A stretch of DNA of 30,141 bases from UMGS75 sp051872775 (GCA_051872775.1 JBJEEE010000084.1:1-30141), one strand, 5' to 3'. Shown: positions 9,952 through 19,635, counted from the stretch's first letter. Program-made: numbers and translations. The notes: generated by a model not told the origin, from the letters alone.

Positions 9952-9980
9952 AATAATAGAGTGTAAAACACTCTATTATT
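9952..9980 (-). terminator. 13-bp stem-loop between lipoprotein and leucine-rich-repeat genes
   Basis: A perfect stem (arms 9952-9964 and 9968-9980, 3-nt loop) lies between the two genes. On the minus strand only ATTTAT follows, not a true T-tract, and the ribosome site of the next gene comes right after. It could be a weak terminator that lowers expression of the two giant proteins, or a 3' stabilising stem for the lipoprotein mRNA. Confidence 0.6.
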
Positions 9981-10001
9981 ATTTCTTTATTATTCTGTTT
10001 T

Positions 10002-11681
10002 TTATTTAGTAAATTCAACAGAGCATTCAACAAATGTTGATGGATCTGGTTCACCAGTTGCTTCATTCAAATAGAACATAGTTACTGATTTGGTGCCATC
10101 TGGATTTGCTTGAATAATATAACCAGATGATGCACGATAGTTAGTATAAGTGATTGTACCTGTTTCTTCATTAAATGCAAAGTCATAAGGGTTATCACCA
10201 ATAATAATTGCAAAGCCTTCACCATATGGATGAGGTGCAATAGCAAATGTTGAAACAATGTCACCTGTACCATTATTGTAAGTAAGTACATAATTTCCAA
10301 CAAATTCAGTAATTTCAACTTTAGTTACGATTTGAACAGGAGATTCTACTCCTTCTGGATTTGTATAAGTACCAGAGAATGTTCCAGTTTCAGCATTGTA
10401 TGTAATTACTAGTTTTTCAACACTACCAAATTGAGCAATTGTAACTGCATTAGCTCTTTGAGAAGCACTACCTGCATATTCATCACCGCAGTTTACACCA
10501 CCCCATTCGTTAATAGTGTATTGTCTTGAATCACTTTCACTATATACAACTGTAAATGTCTTTAATAGTTTTGTAATATCTTCGAATTTAGTAAGTGTAT
10601 ATGTAACACCTTCAACATTAGATGTAAATTCAACACCTGATTCAGTATATTTTAATACATATGTTACTGAATCAACAACAAATGATACTTGATCAACATT
10701 GTATTCATAACTATTATAACTTCCATCGTATAATTCTAGTGAGTATTCAGAGATTGCAAAATCAAATGCACTTGAACCATCGCTTGCGGAAACACTGTAA
10801 ACGCCAATAAATTCACTCTTGTCAACCCATTTAACATATGGAACGTTTTCTGCACTTTCAAATTCTTCACCATTTGCGAAAGTACCGCTAAATTCATATC
10901 CAGATTCTGTTTTCTTAACGATGACAACTTCTTCAGTACCATATGCAGTACAATATAATGTATCGCCTTTAACAACTGATTGCATTGATTGGCTATTTAA
11001 TTGAGCACTTCCATATGAGTTATATTCAAACTTATGACTATTATCACCTACATTTAATGAGAATGTGCCAACAAATTCGCTTGTTGGAAGATTATTAACG
11101 GTCATTAATTCTTTTTCGTCAACGCCTTCTTCTTTATATGTAACAATATGAGATTCACCATCTTTAACTGTTACATCAAAGTATACAGTTTCTTCACCAT
11201 TTTGATAACTTGCAGTAAGTGTATTTCCGTTGATTTCAGAAGGGCACCAACTACCATTAACTGAAACATAACCAGAAACAGTGATACTAACGTCCATTTC
11301 TTCGTTATAAACACTCATTTCAAATGCAGAGAAATCAAGTGGTTCTTCATTAATTTCAGCAGCAGTTACAACTTTAAACCAAGTGTTGCTACCAACATAA
11401 CGCCACCAAATAGCAGATTTATAATATCTAAATTCAACTTCTTTGGCAGGATCACCTTGAGGGCCTTGTTCACCTTGAGGTCCTTGTTCACCTTGAGGTC
11501 CTTGTTCGCCTGCTGGAACTTCAATAGTTTCTTTTGTACCATCTGAATATTCAACTACGATTTCACCTGATTCGCTTTTTGAAACCGTAACAACATATTT
11601 AGATGCTACTGTTGTACATGATATTGCGAAAGATACACACATCACAACAAACATGATTAATAAAAATCTCATTTTTTTCAT
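10002..11681 (-). CDS. Collagen-like repeat lipoprotein with repeated beta domains
   Basis: The 559-residue protein has a signal peptide ending in AIS-C (Cys22), a plausible though imperfect lipobox. A short lysine- and serine-rich segment precedes seven Gly-X-Y triplets (58-78, GEQ/GPQ alternating), encoded by nearly identical 18-bp DNA repeats. A Trp-rich motif follows (about 86-105, with AIWWRYVG and TWFKVV), then a beta domain and at least three related units of about 80-90 residues. These open with EFVGTFSL (about 192), EFIGVYSV and EFVGNYVL. It is probably anchored in the outer leaflet of the membrane. Its function is unknown; collagen-like stalks usually act in adhesion or as spacers. 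It has its own promoter and precedes the leucine-rich-repeat and protease genes. Confidence 0.8.
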   Translation of the reverse strand: MKKMRFLLIMFVVMCVSFAISCTTVASKYVVTVSKSESGEIVVEYSDGTKETIEVPAGEQGPQGEQGPQGEQGPQGDPAKEVEFRYYKSAIWWRYVGSNTWFKVVTAAEINEEPLDFSAFEMSVYNEEMDVSITVSGYVSVNGSWCPSEINGNTLTASYQNGEETVYFDVTVKDGESHIVTYKEEGVDEKELMTVNNLPTSEFVGTFSLNVGDNSHKFEYNSYGSAQLNSQSMQSVVKGDTLYCTAYGTEEVVIVKKTESGYEFSGTFANGEEFESAENVPYVKWVDKSEFIGVYSVSASDGSSAFDFAISEYSLELYDGSYNSYEYNVDQVSFVVDSVTYVLKYTESGVEFTSNVEGVTYTLTKFEDITKLLKTFTVVYSESDSRQYTINEWGGVNCGDEYAGSASQRANAVTIAQFGSVEKLVITYNAETGTFSGTYTNPEGVESPVQIVTKVEITEFVGNYVLTYNNGTGDIVSTFAIAPHPYGEGFAIIIGDNPYDFAFNEETGTITYTNYRASSGYIIQANPDGTKSVTMFYLNEATGEPDPSTFVECSVEFTK

Positions 11682-11711
11682 TTACATTCCTCCTTTAATA
11701 TTTTCATTATT

Positions 11712-11740
11712 ATTATAAAACAATATTTTTTGAAAGTCAA
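11712..11740 (-). promoter_or_regulatory. Sigma-A promoter of the surface-protein cluster
   Basis: The minus strand reads TTGACT, a 17-bp spacer and TATAAT, about 20 bp before the AGGAGG of the lipoprotein gene. This is a near-consensus promoter, probably driving all three surface genes. Confidence 0.8.
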
Positions 11741-11751
11741 TGTTTTTATTG

Positions 11752-11766
11752 TGTAAAACGCTTACA
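11752..11766. promoter_or_regulatory. cre-like palindrome upstream of the -35 box
   Basis: TGTAAAACGCTTACA resembles the CcpA/LacI-family operator (TGTAANCGNTTACA) with one extra A. It lies 11 bp upstream of the -35 box of the lipoprotein promoter, where activation or repression by carbon source would be possible. The extra base makes the call uncertain. Confidence 0.35.
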
Positions 11767-11792
11767 TTTAATATAATTTTAAAAATTATAAT

Positions 11793-12051
11793 TCAAAAAA
11801 AGGTGTTTTTAACACCATGATTTTTGCTATTAGGCTTGTTGGGAATAGTCATCTTAATTAAACCGTTTACTAATGCTGGATTTAAATAGTTTGCACGTAA
11901 TGTTTCTTTTGATTTTATCCCTAGTCTGTTCATTATCTCATTTGCGCTTAAAGGAATATCATATTCCATAATTTTTAATAATTTATTAACTTGATCAGAG
12001 ATATTTTTTGATTCTTTTTTTATATTATTTAATGATTCTTTCGTTTTTGAG
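11793..12051 (-). pseudogene. Remnant of a Fic/AlbA-type ATP-binding protein C-terminus
   Basis: On the minus strand an open frame without a start codon gives about 85 residues, including EYDIPLSANEIMNRLGIKSK, LRANYLNPAL and GLIKMTIPNKPNSKN. This is the winged-helix tail that closes many AlbA_2/AAA_4-type putative ATP-binding (RecG-like) and Fic-related proteins. The N-terminal domains are missing. The last codons run into the stem of a terminator, and the frame starts right beside the hairpin element at 12042. It is a decayed gene end. Confidence 0.6.
11794..11816 (-). terminator. Intrinsic terminator at the pseudogene end
   Basis: The 6-bp stem GGTGTT/AACACC (11802-11807 with 11811-11816, 3-nt loop) is followed by TTTTTTT on the minus strand. 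It probably served the decayed gene and now backs up termination of the defence operon. Confidence 0.65.
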
Positions 12052-12274
12052 AAGTATTATAGAAATTAAAAATTCCAGATGTTAAACATAAATTTTGTCT
12101 AGCTGCTAAAGATTTTGTGTCAACATGGTTCAATTAATTATCAAATATGGAATTTAACATTTATATTAAGGTACAAAAAAAGGTCTGATACTAAAACAAA
12201 CTTAGTTTGTTATTGTATCAAACCTATGCTTTCAATATGGCAACGTTATACAATTTTAATACAATTGCATACCC
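12042..12274 (-). repeat. Hairpin element, copy 1 (degenerate)
   Basis: This segment aligns along its length with 22720-22950. Shared landmarks in order are CGTTTTTGAGAAGT, TTATAGAAAT, GTTAAACAT, an A-rich block, a GTATCAAA hairpin, CAATTTTAATACAATT and GCATACCC. The first hairpin is eroded here and the second is intact. No coding capacity is seen. It is a diverged copy of a repeated non-coding element, possibly the end of an old transposon. Confidence 0.6.
12174..12225 (-). terminator. Intrinsic terminator, likely end of the defence operon
   Basis: A two-tier stem-loop (outer arms 12181-12191 and 12215-12225 with one mismatch; inner arms AACAAACT/AGTTTGTT at 12195-12202 and 12204-12211) is followed by TTTTTTT on the minus strand. 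It is the first good terminator after the DUF262 gene. Confidence 0.7.
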
Positions 12275-12295
12275 TTATACACATTATCTAGTTAA

Positions 12296-12535
12296 TTAAT
12301 TCTTACTATATGTTCCAAATACCCAAGTTGAATCTTCAACTTCACTTGGACTTGATGTGTGATGATATAAATTATTAATTACAATTTTATTTGGATTACT
12401 AAAATCGCCTCGTAGATAGAAATCAGGTGGATAATAAATACCAAATGTCGTATCGTAACGATCTTTATCAGCATCAGTAACTTTATTATAAGGATCATTC
12501 TCAATGTAAAGTGAACTGATGTTTGTCTTTTTTGG
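12296..12535 (-). pseudogene. Unidentified C-terminal gene remnant
   Basis: An open minus-strand frame without a start codon gives about 79 residues. It includes LYIENDPYNKVTDADKDRYD, FGIYYPPDFYLRGDF and STWVFGTYSKN before a TAA stop. The regular composition and clean end suggest the tail of a real protein, perhaps a secreted one. I do not recognise the family. It lies between the DUF262 gene and the hairpin element. Confidence 0.4.
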
Positions 12536-12594
12536 TTATCTTTATTTTATCATTAACAAAATTTATGCAAACACCTTTTGTTTTTTGAAAACAA

Positions 12595-15027
12595 CTAAAT
12601 TAATTGATGATAACTATCCATAATAGCATCACATACCTTTTCAATATCATCAAACTTTTTGCAAAAAACTTTATAACTTAGTGACCAATTATATGAGTCA
12701 GCATTATGTTCACCAATTTTATTACTTTGATTAATAGGCTCTTTAATATTTATTCTTATTTGAGATGTCTGAATTCTAACCTCTGCAATATTTAATCCTA
12801 ATTGATTTCTAAATGCAATATATGGTTGGGTTGCAACCTCATACAAATCAGGTAATCTTTCTTTCATAGCTTCAAATAAAGCAGAATATAAATCAACCAT
12901 TTCTTGCTTTTTTCCTTTTAAATAATCACTCAGTTTCATTGCATTTTCTTCTAAAACAGATTTATCATCTCTATTCTTCATATCATCCTTACTTAATTCA
13001 GGTGTTTCTTCACGAGGTTCTTTCATGAAAGATAAACCAAGTAAATCAAGCTTGACTTCTTCTTTAAACTTGAATCCCCATCTATCTTCCATAAACTTTA
13101 ATAATCTTAGACCTCTAGCAAGAATAGAAGTAGGATTCCAATCATCCTCTTCTGCTACTTCCATTTCAGAATAACATCCATTTGAATATCCTCTTATTCG
13201 ACTTTCATTTCCATTCTTTTTTATTTCAAATTCATCATTTTGAAGTACAGAATTTACGCTTTGAGATAAAGGAAGTAAATTTCCTAAAGAATTTGCTAAA
13301 CAAAATTGTTCTTCCTTCGAATAATCTCTAAATTGATTTCGCCAATACCAACGTGTAGGAGTTTGAGGAAATATATGTTCTATAGAAATCTTATCTTTTT
13401 CATTTTTAGTAAAATTACTCCAGTCATTAAGTTTCTTTACAAATGTTTTTTCTGATAATGATTGCTCATATTCATACAAGAAATATCTAATATCATACCA
13501 TGAGTAATAACCTTCATTATTCTTGAATGAGTTTGACATTTTAGATAAGAAAATATCGGTGGCTTCTGAAATGTTGGCTTGAAATTTTTCCTCAAAAAAA
13601 TCAATAACCTCTTTAATGTTAATATCTTTTTTCATTAGATTTCTAGCATATGAATAAGCAATATGACTTAGATATGAAGACTGGTATCTTGCCATACGAA
13701 AACACAAGAAAATAAATTTTTCAATAGTTTCAAATAAGTATAATCTATCAACTTCTGATACTTCATCATTAATATAAGTTGCAACAACCAAAGTTCTAAA
13801 ATAATTTATACCTATACGATTTAACCTATCAATCCAAATTTTTTCTTTTTCAGTAAAGAATGAACATTCGCTTGGATTAAATGAATAATACCAATATTGC
13901 GCCACTTCTTTTAAACTATCAATATATGCTTTTATTTCTTTAGGATATAGAATTCCATCCATGTCATCAATTTCATCTTCATCTGATGGAACATATTCTT
14001 CATCAAAAGTATTTGGGTTTTCATCTTCTGTCTTTCTAGTTAAACCAAATACTGCTTTAGGGCTAAAATATTGTCCCAATAAAAAATTAATGTAATCTTC
14101 ACCTTTATTTCTTGAATACTTAAAATACATAGTCCAATGATTTTTTAAATACTCATCATCATCCAATGGATGTTTTTTATTTCTACCTAATTCATGATAT
14201 ACTTCCTTCCAACAATCATTAATATCTTTTCTTAATTGTTCTTTTTCATCACTTGAAAGCATTGTATCCGGATATAATGTTGTTAAATAAATGATTCTAT
14301 TTTTTAGGATTTCAAGATTTGATAATCTTTTGCCTCTATTATTCATAGTCTCAAATGCAACAAATACATCAAAATCATCATCAATATCGTGTATGTTGAA
14401 TTGCAGTTTATTTACTAGTTTTCTAAACAATGATTCTAATCCCTTTAAGCCATCAGATGAATAATATTCATTTATTTTTTCATCAAAATAATATTTCGCT
14501 TTTTCTAGGTTTAATGTATAGAATGTTTCAACCAATGTACCAGTAACACCTTCGCCTAGAATATTGTATCTCAAATATTCAAAACTTGGATTATCAGACT
14601 CATAACCAAATTTAAAAGCTTTCAGTATTTTTTGTGGCTTTTTATACTCTACTATGAAGCGTGTTTTTATCTCTTCAAGTTCATCACCATTTAAATATTC
14701 AATACCATTATTCTTTGCAAAATCTAATATCGAATTTACTAGAATAATAAAGGTTGTTAATCTTTGCTGACCATCAACAATATGATATGCCTCATAACCT
14801 TTTTCTTCAATAATCCATTTTTCTTCCGTCCAGTTTGAGTAAACATTACTTTTAAGTTTTTTTAATGAAAGCATTCCAGTATAGTGGTATCTATCTTCAG
14901 TAAGATTCGCTAAATCATCCCAAAAATCATCCAGTTGTGCTTTTCCCCAAGCGTAACCTCTCTGATAGTCTGGAATTCTAAATATCCTTTTATCAAATAA
15001 TTTTGAAAGAGAAATTAAATCATCCAT
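12595..15027 (-). CDS. DUF262/DUF1524 protein, GmrSD-like putative type IV restriction enzyme
   Basis: The 810-residue protein fuses the two halves of GmrSD-type enzymes. The N-terminal DUF262 (GmrS/ParB-like) domain has IPDYQRGYAW (18-27), the nucleotide-hydrolysis motif DGQQR (85-89) and FETMNNRG (225-232). The HNH-type DUF1524 domain has EHIFPQTP (550-557) and ANSLGNLLPLS (578-588). The last 120 residues or so resemble the DUF5655-type domain often found at this end. GmrSD relatives use NTP hydrolysis to cleave modified phage DNA, so restriction of modified DNA is the likely role. A 99-bp AT-rich gap with a strong GGAGG separates it from the AbiH gene. It is the last gene of the defence operon. 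The frame is intact and near usual size. Confidence 0.88.
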   Translation of the reverse strand: MDDLISLSKLFDKRIFRIPDYQRGYAWGKAQLDDFWDDLANLTEDRYHYTGMLSLKKLKSNVYSNWTEEKWIIEEKGYEAYHIVDGQQRLTTFIILVNSILDFAKNNGIEYLNGDELEEIKTRFIVEYKKPQKILKAFKFGYESDNPSFEYLRYNILGEGVTGTLVETFYTLNLEKAKYYFDEKINEYYSSDGLKGLESLFRKLVNKLQFNIHDIDDDFDVFVAFETMNNRGKRLSNLEILKNRIIYLTTLYPDTMLSSDEKEQLRKDINDCWKEVYHELGRNKKHPLDDDEYLKNHWTMYFKYSRNKGEDYINFLLGQYFSPKAVFGLTRKTEDENPNTFDEEYVPSDEDEIDDMDGILYPKEIKAYIDSLKEVAQYWYYSFNPSECSFFTEKEKIWIDRLNRIGINYFRTLVVATYINDEVSEVDRLYLFETIEKFIFLCFRMARYQSSYLSHIAYSYARNLMKKDINIKEVIDFFEEKFQANISEATDIFLSKMSNSFKNNEGYYSWYDIRYFLYEYEQSLSEKTFVKKLNDWSNFTKNEKDKISIEHIFPQTPTRWYWRNQFRDYSKEEQFCLANSLGNLLPLSQSVNSVLQNDEFEIKKNGNESRIRGYSNGCYSEMEVAEEDDWNPTSILARGLRLLKFMEDRWGFKFKEEVKLDLLGLSFMKEPREETPELSKDDMKNRDDKSVLEENAMKLSDYLKGKKQEMVDLYSALFEAMKERLPDLYEVATQPYIAFRNQLGLNIAEVRIQTSQIRINIKEPINQSNKIGEHNADSYNWSLSYKVFCKKFDDIEKVCDAIMDSYHQLI

Positions 15028-15126
15028 TTTTTTACCTCCTATACATTTTTAAATTTAATTATGTTAAATAGCAATGTTTTGTTAAAATATGACTATACCC
15101 AAAAAATCAACAATTTTATGTATGAA

Positions 15127-16305
15127 CTAATCAATTTGAAAGAACATTACCTTCCCTTGTACAATTAAATAATCTAGAACTCTATTCATTTGTTCAGATA
15201 AACCTTTGTAACTAGAATATTCTTGAAATAAAATTGCTACGTTTCTCAAAATAGTTTCTTCTATCTCGCTTTTTCTTTTACTATCGTAAATATTATATGC
15301 GAAAACAATTCTACAGTTCTTATTCTCATCTAGAATTCTCATATCATCAAATACTGAAAAGAAATAACTATAATCAGAATTACTTAAAGAGGAGCCAAAT
15401 ATTACCAAGTTGTCACATTTTAATCTTTCAGATATATTTTGACTACAAAAATCAAGTTGCATTCTTCTGTTAGTTTTAGAAAATATATATCTATCATCTA
15501 AAGAAGAAAATGCATTGGAGTCAGTTCCAAAAATTGGGGAGGCTATGTCTCCGTTAATATGATGTAATTTGGGCATAAAGTCTTTATGCACGTCGCCATA
15601 ATTAAAAGAATCAATACTGACCAAGTTATTCACATTACACAAAGACTTAATTAGTTTTTCTGATGCGTTAAAGAAAGAAACAGTCTCATTTATTATTCCA
15701 AAAGAACTGTAACAATCATTGTACTGCTGACTATAGATATACTTTCCAAAATTAGCTTCAAACTTCTTTAACTCACAAAGTAAGAAATTATAGAATTCTT
15801 TTTTATCCTTAAATTCTTTTTCACCATTAAATTTATAGCAAAACGCAGCTAAATAAAGCAAATCATCATCAACATATGACATGGATATATTAGCATTTAT
15901 TATTTCATAAACAGCATCAAAACTATCATTATTTGAATATCCACGATCATATTTATTATGGAGCCAAGATTCCATAATCTTTTCGATATCATACCAAGTC
16001 CAATTTTCAATTTCCGTTTCTTCATAAGAGATTATAAAGAAAAATATATCCCAGAAATTTGCTTCCTCTGAGTGTTCAAAATCTACCCAAAAATCACTTC
16101 TATTCGCAATCTTATTGGTAAAATTAGCATATGTTCCTACCTTAGTGGCAAAATTTATTTTCCATTGTTTTAATATTTCATTTTTGCTATTATCATGAAG
16201 AAAATAATCTGAGTACTTTGTGTGCAAATTGCAACTTAAATCGAATCCGTTCCCAATAATTAACTTAACATTAGATAGCTTTTGAATTAAATCTTTTTTA
16301 TCCAT
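15127..16305 (-). CDS. AbiH family abortive-infection protein
   Basis: The 392-residue cytoplasmic protein opens with KLIIGNGFDLS (14-24), a nucleotide-binding-like loop that marks the AbiH family. It keeps other family landmarks: KYSDYF (30-35), LHHINGD in the middle, and NLVIFGSSLSNSDYSYF near the C-terminus. AbiH proteins were first described as lactococcal phage-resistance factors that halt infection; the mechanism is not established. It starts 3 bp after the hsdR stop, so it is co-transcribed with the restriction genes. Full length and intact. Confidence 0.85.
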   Translation of the reverse strand: MDKKDLIQKLSNVKLIIGNGFDLSCNLHTKYSDYFLHDNSKNEILKQWKINFATKVGTYANFTNKIANRSDFWVDFEHSEEANFWDIFFFIISYEETEIENWTWYDIEKIMESWLHNKYDRGYSNNDSFDAVYEIINANISMSYVDDDLLYLAAFCYKFNGEKEFKDKKEFYNFLLCELKKFEANFGKYIYSQQYNDCYSSFGIINETVSFFNASEKLIKSLCNVNNLVSIDSFNYGDVHKDFMPKLHHINGDIASPIFGTDSNAFSSLDDRYIFSKTNRRMQLDFCSQNISERLKCDNLVIFGSSLSNSDYSYFFSVFDDMRILDENKNCRIVFAYNIYDSKRKSEIEETILRNVAILFQEYSSYKGLSEQMNRVLDYLIVQGKVMFFQID

Positions 16306-16308
16306 AGG

Positions 16309-19300
16309 CTAATTATTTTCCTCAAAATTTTCAACTTGCTCCATTACCTTATCGAATACATCTCTACTGTATTGAGGAGGATATCCGTTTTTAACTAAGC
16401 AAATTTTAATCTCTAATTTTAATTGATCTCTAACATTTTTATTATTAAGCCAATCTGCAAATGATGATTTTGTATCAATGATATCCTTAATCTTTTTAGC
16501 TAACTTTCTACATTCTTCATTGATTAATACACCATCAATAAGTTTATCTTCACCATATTCAAAATTAAATTCATCACGTAAAGCAATTAAAATATCATAG
16601 AATGCTTTTTCTTCAAATGTTAACCCCATTTTCCTAAAGCTTTCTCTACTTTGTTGCATTTGTTTTAAAATATTCAAAGCTTGCTCAGTCGCTGCTTTAA
16701 TAATATCTTCTGACGCTTGTTCTTGAGTTTGACCTGCTTCCTCAGCCGAAATACTCTTACGTCTACTATGATATTCCTCAATAGTCTTTTCCAACATCTC
16801 TTGGAACTTCTTAGCCGCCACTTGATTAGTTTTACTATAATCTTTAATTTGTTGCTTTAATAATTTTATTAATAATTCTAATTTTGTAGCCGGCATTACA
16901 ACATCGACAAGGGTTTCAAAATATTCAGGTGAGAATAAATCTTCTTTTTCTCCTTCTTCTAAAACATTTTCAACTTTATTATATTTAAGAGCTTCTTCAA
17001 CCATTTTTGATACTTTTCTATTCATCACATCAGCATCAATATGTTCAGTTCCAGTCATTTTTCTAACAAAACCAGCAATAGCCATAAAGCATTGTGCAAG
17101 AGCTGATTCACTATCAGATAATGATCCTGAAGGTTGACTTATCTCATATGCCATTCTCATTCTTTTAACAGTTTGTAAGAAATAAGTTTTGAAAGACACT
17201 TTCTTACCATTATCTTTATCTTCGTTGCTGCTTAACTCTTCAATGTTCTGGAAGACATATTCAGCTGCTTTTGCAAGTAAAATATATCTTTCAACAGGGT
17301 CACAATTAGCATCTAAGAAAGGATTTAAATCATAATCAGTAAATAATCGTTTCAATATTTCTAATTCTTCTTTAAATATTGAAGTTGCTTGTTCAACATC
17401 ATCACTAGTAGGCGCAACTGAAGTATCTCCACCATACACCTTCATGGCTTGTCTCATATTGTCACGAATACCAATATAATCTATGATCATTCCATATTCT
17501 TTACCTGGATATTTTCTATTAACTCTACTGATAGTCTGAATTAATAAATGTTTTTGAAGCGGTTTATCATTATATAAAAGAGTAAGTGAAGGTACATCAA
17601 AACCAGTAATCCACATATCAACAACAATAACAATTCTAAAGTTCGAATTATCTTGTTTAAAAGCAGCATCTAAATCAGAAGAACGCTTATCATTTTGTAC
17701 TCCACCTAAATAGTTATACATTTCTTTAGGGTCATTTTTCCCAACTGAAGCAACCATAGCCATTAATGGCATTGGTTTTAATTTCTTTGCTTCTTCATCA
17801 GTAATACTAATTCCATCTGGATATTTCTTTTCAACAAACCATTCTGGATATTTAGCTTCAAAAATCTTTAGTAACTTATAAGCAATTTCACGAGAAGAAC
17901 AAACAATCATTGCTTTTTGAACTCGATTTGGGTCGCTTTCGCAAGTTGATACATAATGGTCATGAATATCTACAGCAAGTCTTTCAAGTCTATTTGGTTC
18001 ACCAAGAATCACTTCCATAGAACTCATAGCTTTTTTGCTCTTTTCAATTTCTTCACTTGTAGCACCTTCATCAGCACATTTCTTATAGTAATTCTCGATT
18101 AATTTTACTTTTTCTTTATCAAGTAATACCTTTGCAATACGAGGATGATATTTGATTGAAACAGTTAAGCCATCTGCAACGGCTTGATCCATTGTATATC
18201 TATCAATTTCATCTCCAAATGTTTGATAAGTCTCTGCAATTGGAGTTCCAGTAAATCCTACAAAAGTAGCATTTGGGAATGCTTCTTTTAATACTTTAGC
18301 ATAAGGTTTAGATACCATTGCCTTCATATTTTCATCATCATCTTTACTAAATTGAATTCTCTTTGATTTTTCAATTTGGCTTCTATGAGCTTCATCTGAA
18401 AAACATATGATATTTCTTCTATCATTAATTAATCCAATTTTATCATCTTCTCTATCACAGAATTTTTGAATAGTGCAAATATAGAAACCTCCACTTTGAC
18501 GAGCTCCTAATTCCTCTCTTAACTTATTTCTTGTTGGAACAACAGATACTTGTCCAAGATTTAAGAATTCTGTACTTTTTGTAAATAGTTTAGCACCTTG
18601 TTGTTGAAGTTCATCTCTATCAACAATCATAACAATTGTTGGTGAACCAATTTCAGGAATATCAGTACATCTTAAGGCAAGTTGTCTTGATAAAAATGCC
18701 ATGGTATAAGTTTTACCACATCCAGTGGCGCCAAAATATGTTCCACCTTTGCCGCTTCTTTCTTGGACAGATTTAATAATACTTTGTTTTAATAATCTGG
18801 TTGCAAAGAATTGTGGATATCTACATACGATTTCAACTTCATCTCTATCATAGATAGTATCTCTAAAATAAATGTAGTCTCTAAAAATCTCCAAGAATCT
18901 AACAGGTGAATAAACACCTTTTATCATTGCTTTAGTTTCTTCAAATGGTAATGTTGAAACCTTATCACCATCATTTACTCTTCTCCACGAATAGAAATGC
19001 TCATATGGAGTTCTTACTGTTCCCAGTCTAGTTTTAACTCCATCAGAAATACACGCTAAAGGACAATAATGTAATAAGTGTGGGATATCCCTCCAGTAAC
19101 GTACATTAATTTGTTCCCAAGCATCATAAATAGTAGCATTTGCATCAGCTGGATTTTTAAGCTCGATAACACATAGAGGAATACCATTTATATAAAGCAT
19201 TACATCTGGTCTTCTTGTTTCAACTTTTCCATTATTTGTATATTCCACTACTAATTGGTTTACTACTCTAAAAATATTGTTTGAAGGATTTTCAAAATCA

Positions 19301-19632
19301 ATAAGATTAACCATCTTAGTTCTTTGATTTAATGGAGTAAATTGAATTCCATTAACTAACCATCCATACACTTTATGAAGAGTAGCAAAGTCAGATTCAG
19401 CACCTACTAAACGTAATGAATCATATATTTTTTGAATATCATCATCAATAAATGTTGGTTCTGTTTTCTTAATAAAAGATACTAAATCTTCTTTAAGTAG
19501 TACATCTGATTTCCTTCTATTTATGGTATTACCAGCAGTATAAATCCAACCTTCTTGTTCTAAAAAGCCAATGAAGGCATATTCATATTGTGATTCACAA
19601 TAATGACCATTATATTCAGTTAATATAGCCAT
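16309..19632 (-). CDS. hsdR: Type I restriction enzyme, R subunit (HsdR)
   Basis: The 1107-residue motor-nuclease subunit of a type I restriction-modification complex translocates DNA by ATP hydrolysis and cuts at a distance. The N-terminal PD-(D/E)xK nuclease is visible as RPDVMLYI (Asp143) and VIELKNP (Glu157, Lys159). The helicase core has Walker A GATGCGKT (301-308), DEAH (413-416), GFTGTP (about 458) and a motif VI-like segment QTISRVNR. Helical C-terminal regions follow for docking to the methylase. It starts 3 bp after the hsdS stop with AGGAGGT before ATG. The gene is intact, but its activity needs HsdM and HsdS, and hsdM is broken here. Confidence 0.95.
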   Translation of the reverse strand: MAILTEYNGHYCESQYEYAFIGFLEQEGWIYTAGNTINRRKSDVLLKEDLVSFIKKTEPTFIDDDIQKIYDSLRLVGAESDFATLHKVYGWLVNGIQFTPLNQRTKMVNLIDFENPSNNIFRVVNQLVVEYTNNGKVETRRPDVMLYINGIPLCVIELKNPADANATIYDAWEQINVRYWRDIPHLLHYCPLACISDGVKTRLGTVRTPYEHFYSWRRVNDGDKVSTLPFEETKAMIKGVYSPVRFLEIFRDYIYFRDTIYDRDEVEIVCRYPQFFATRLLKQSIIKSVQERSGKGGTYFGATGCGKTYTMAFLSRQLALRCTDIPEIGSPTIVMIVDRDELQQQGAKLFTKSTEFLNLGQVSVVPTRNKLREELGARQSGGFYICTIQKFCDREDDKIGLINDRRNIICFSDEAHRSQIEKSKRIQFSKDDDENMKAMVSKPYAKVLKEAFPNATFVGFTGTPIAETYQTFGDEIDRYTMDQAVADGLTVSIKYHPRIAKVLLDKEKVKLIENYYKKCADEGATSEEIEKSKKAMSSMEVILGEPNRLERLAVDIHDHYVSTCESDPNRVQKAMIVCSSREIAYKLLKIFEAKYPEWFVEKKYPDGISITDEEAKKLKPMPLMAMVASVGKNDPKEMYNYLGGVQNDKRSSDLDAAFKQDNSNFRIVIVVDMWITGFDVPSLTLLYNDKPLQKHLLIQTISRVNRKYPGKEYGMIIDYIGIRDNMRQAMKVYGGDTSVAPTSDDVEQATSIFKEELEILKRLFTDYDLNPFLDANCDPVERYILLAKAAEYVFQNIEELSSNEDKDNGKKVSFKTYFLQTVKRMRMAYEISQPSGSLSDSESALAQCFMAIAGFVRKMTGTEHIDADVMNRKVSKMVEEALKYNKVENVLEEGEKEDLFSPEYFETLVDVVMPATKLELLIKLLKQQIKDYSKTNQVAAKKFQEMLEKTIEEYHSRRKSISAEEAGQTQEQASEDIIKAATEQALNILKQMQQSRESFRKMGLTFEEKAFYDILIALRDEFNFEYGEDKLIDGVLINEECRKLAKKIKDIIDTKSSFADWLNNKNVRDQLKLEIKICLVKNGYPPQYSRDVFDKVMEQVENFEENN

Positions 19633-19635
19633 ATC

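Noticed and set aside
10082..10318. Leu-rich minus-strand frames within the lipoprotein gene
   Set aside because: They are out-of-frame readings of the lipoprotein, including one that echoes the 18-bp repeats as a Lys-Val-Asn pattern.
15028..15126. Separate promoter for the DUF262 gene
   Set aside because: The 99-bp gap is AT-rich and has several weak matches, but none with good boxes and 16-18-bp spacing.
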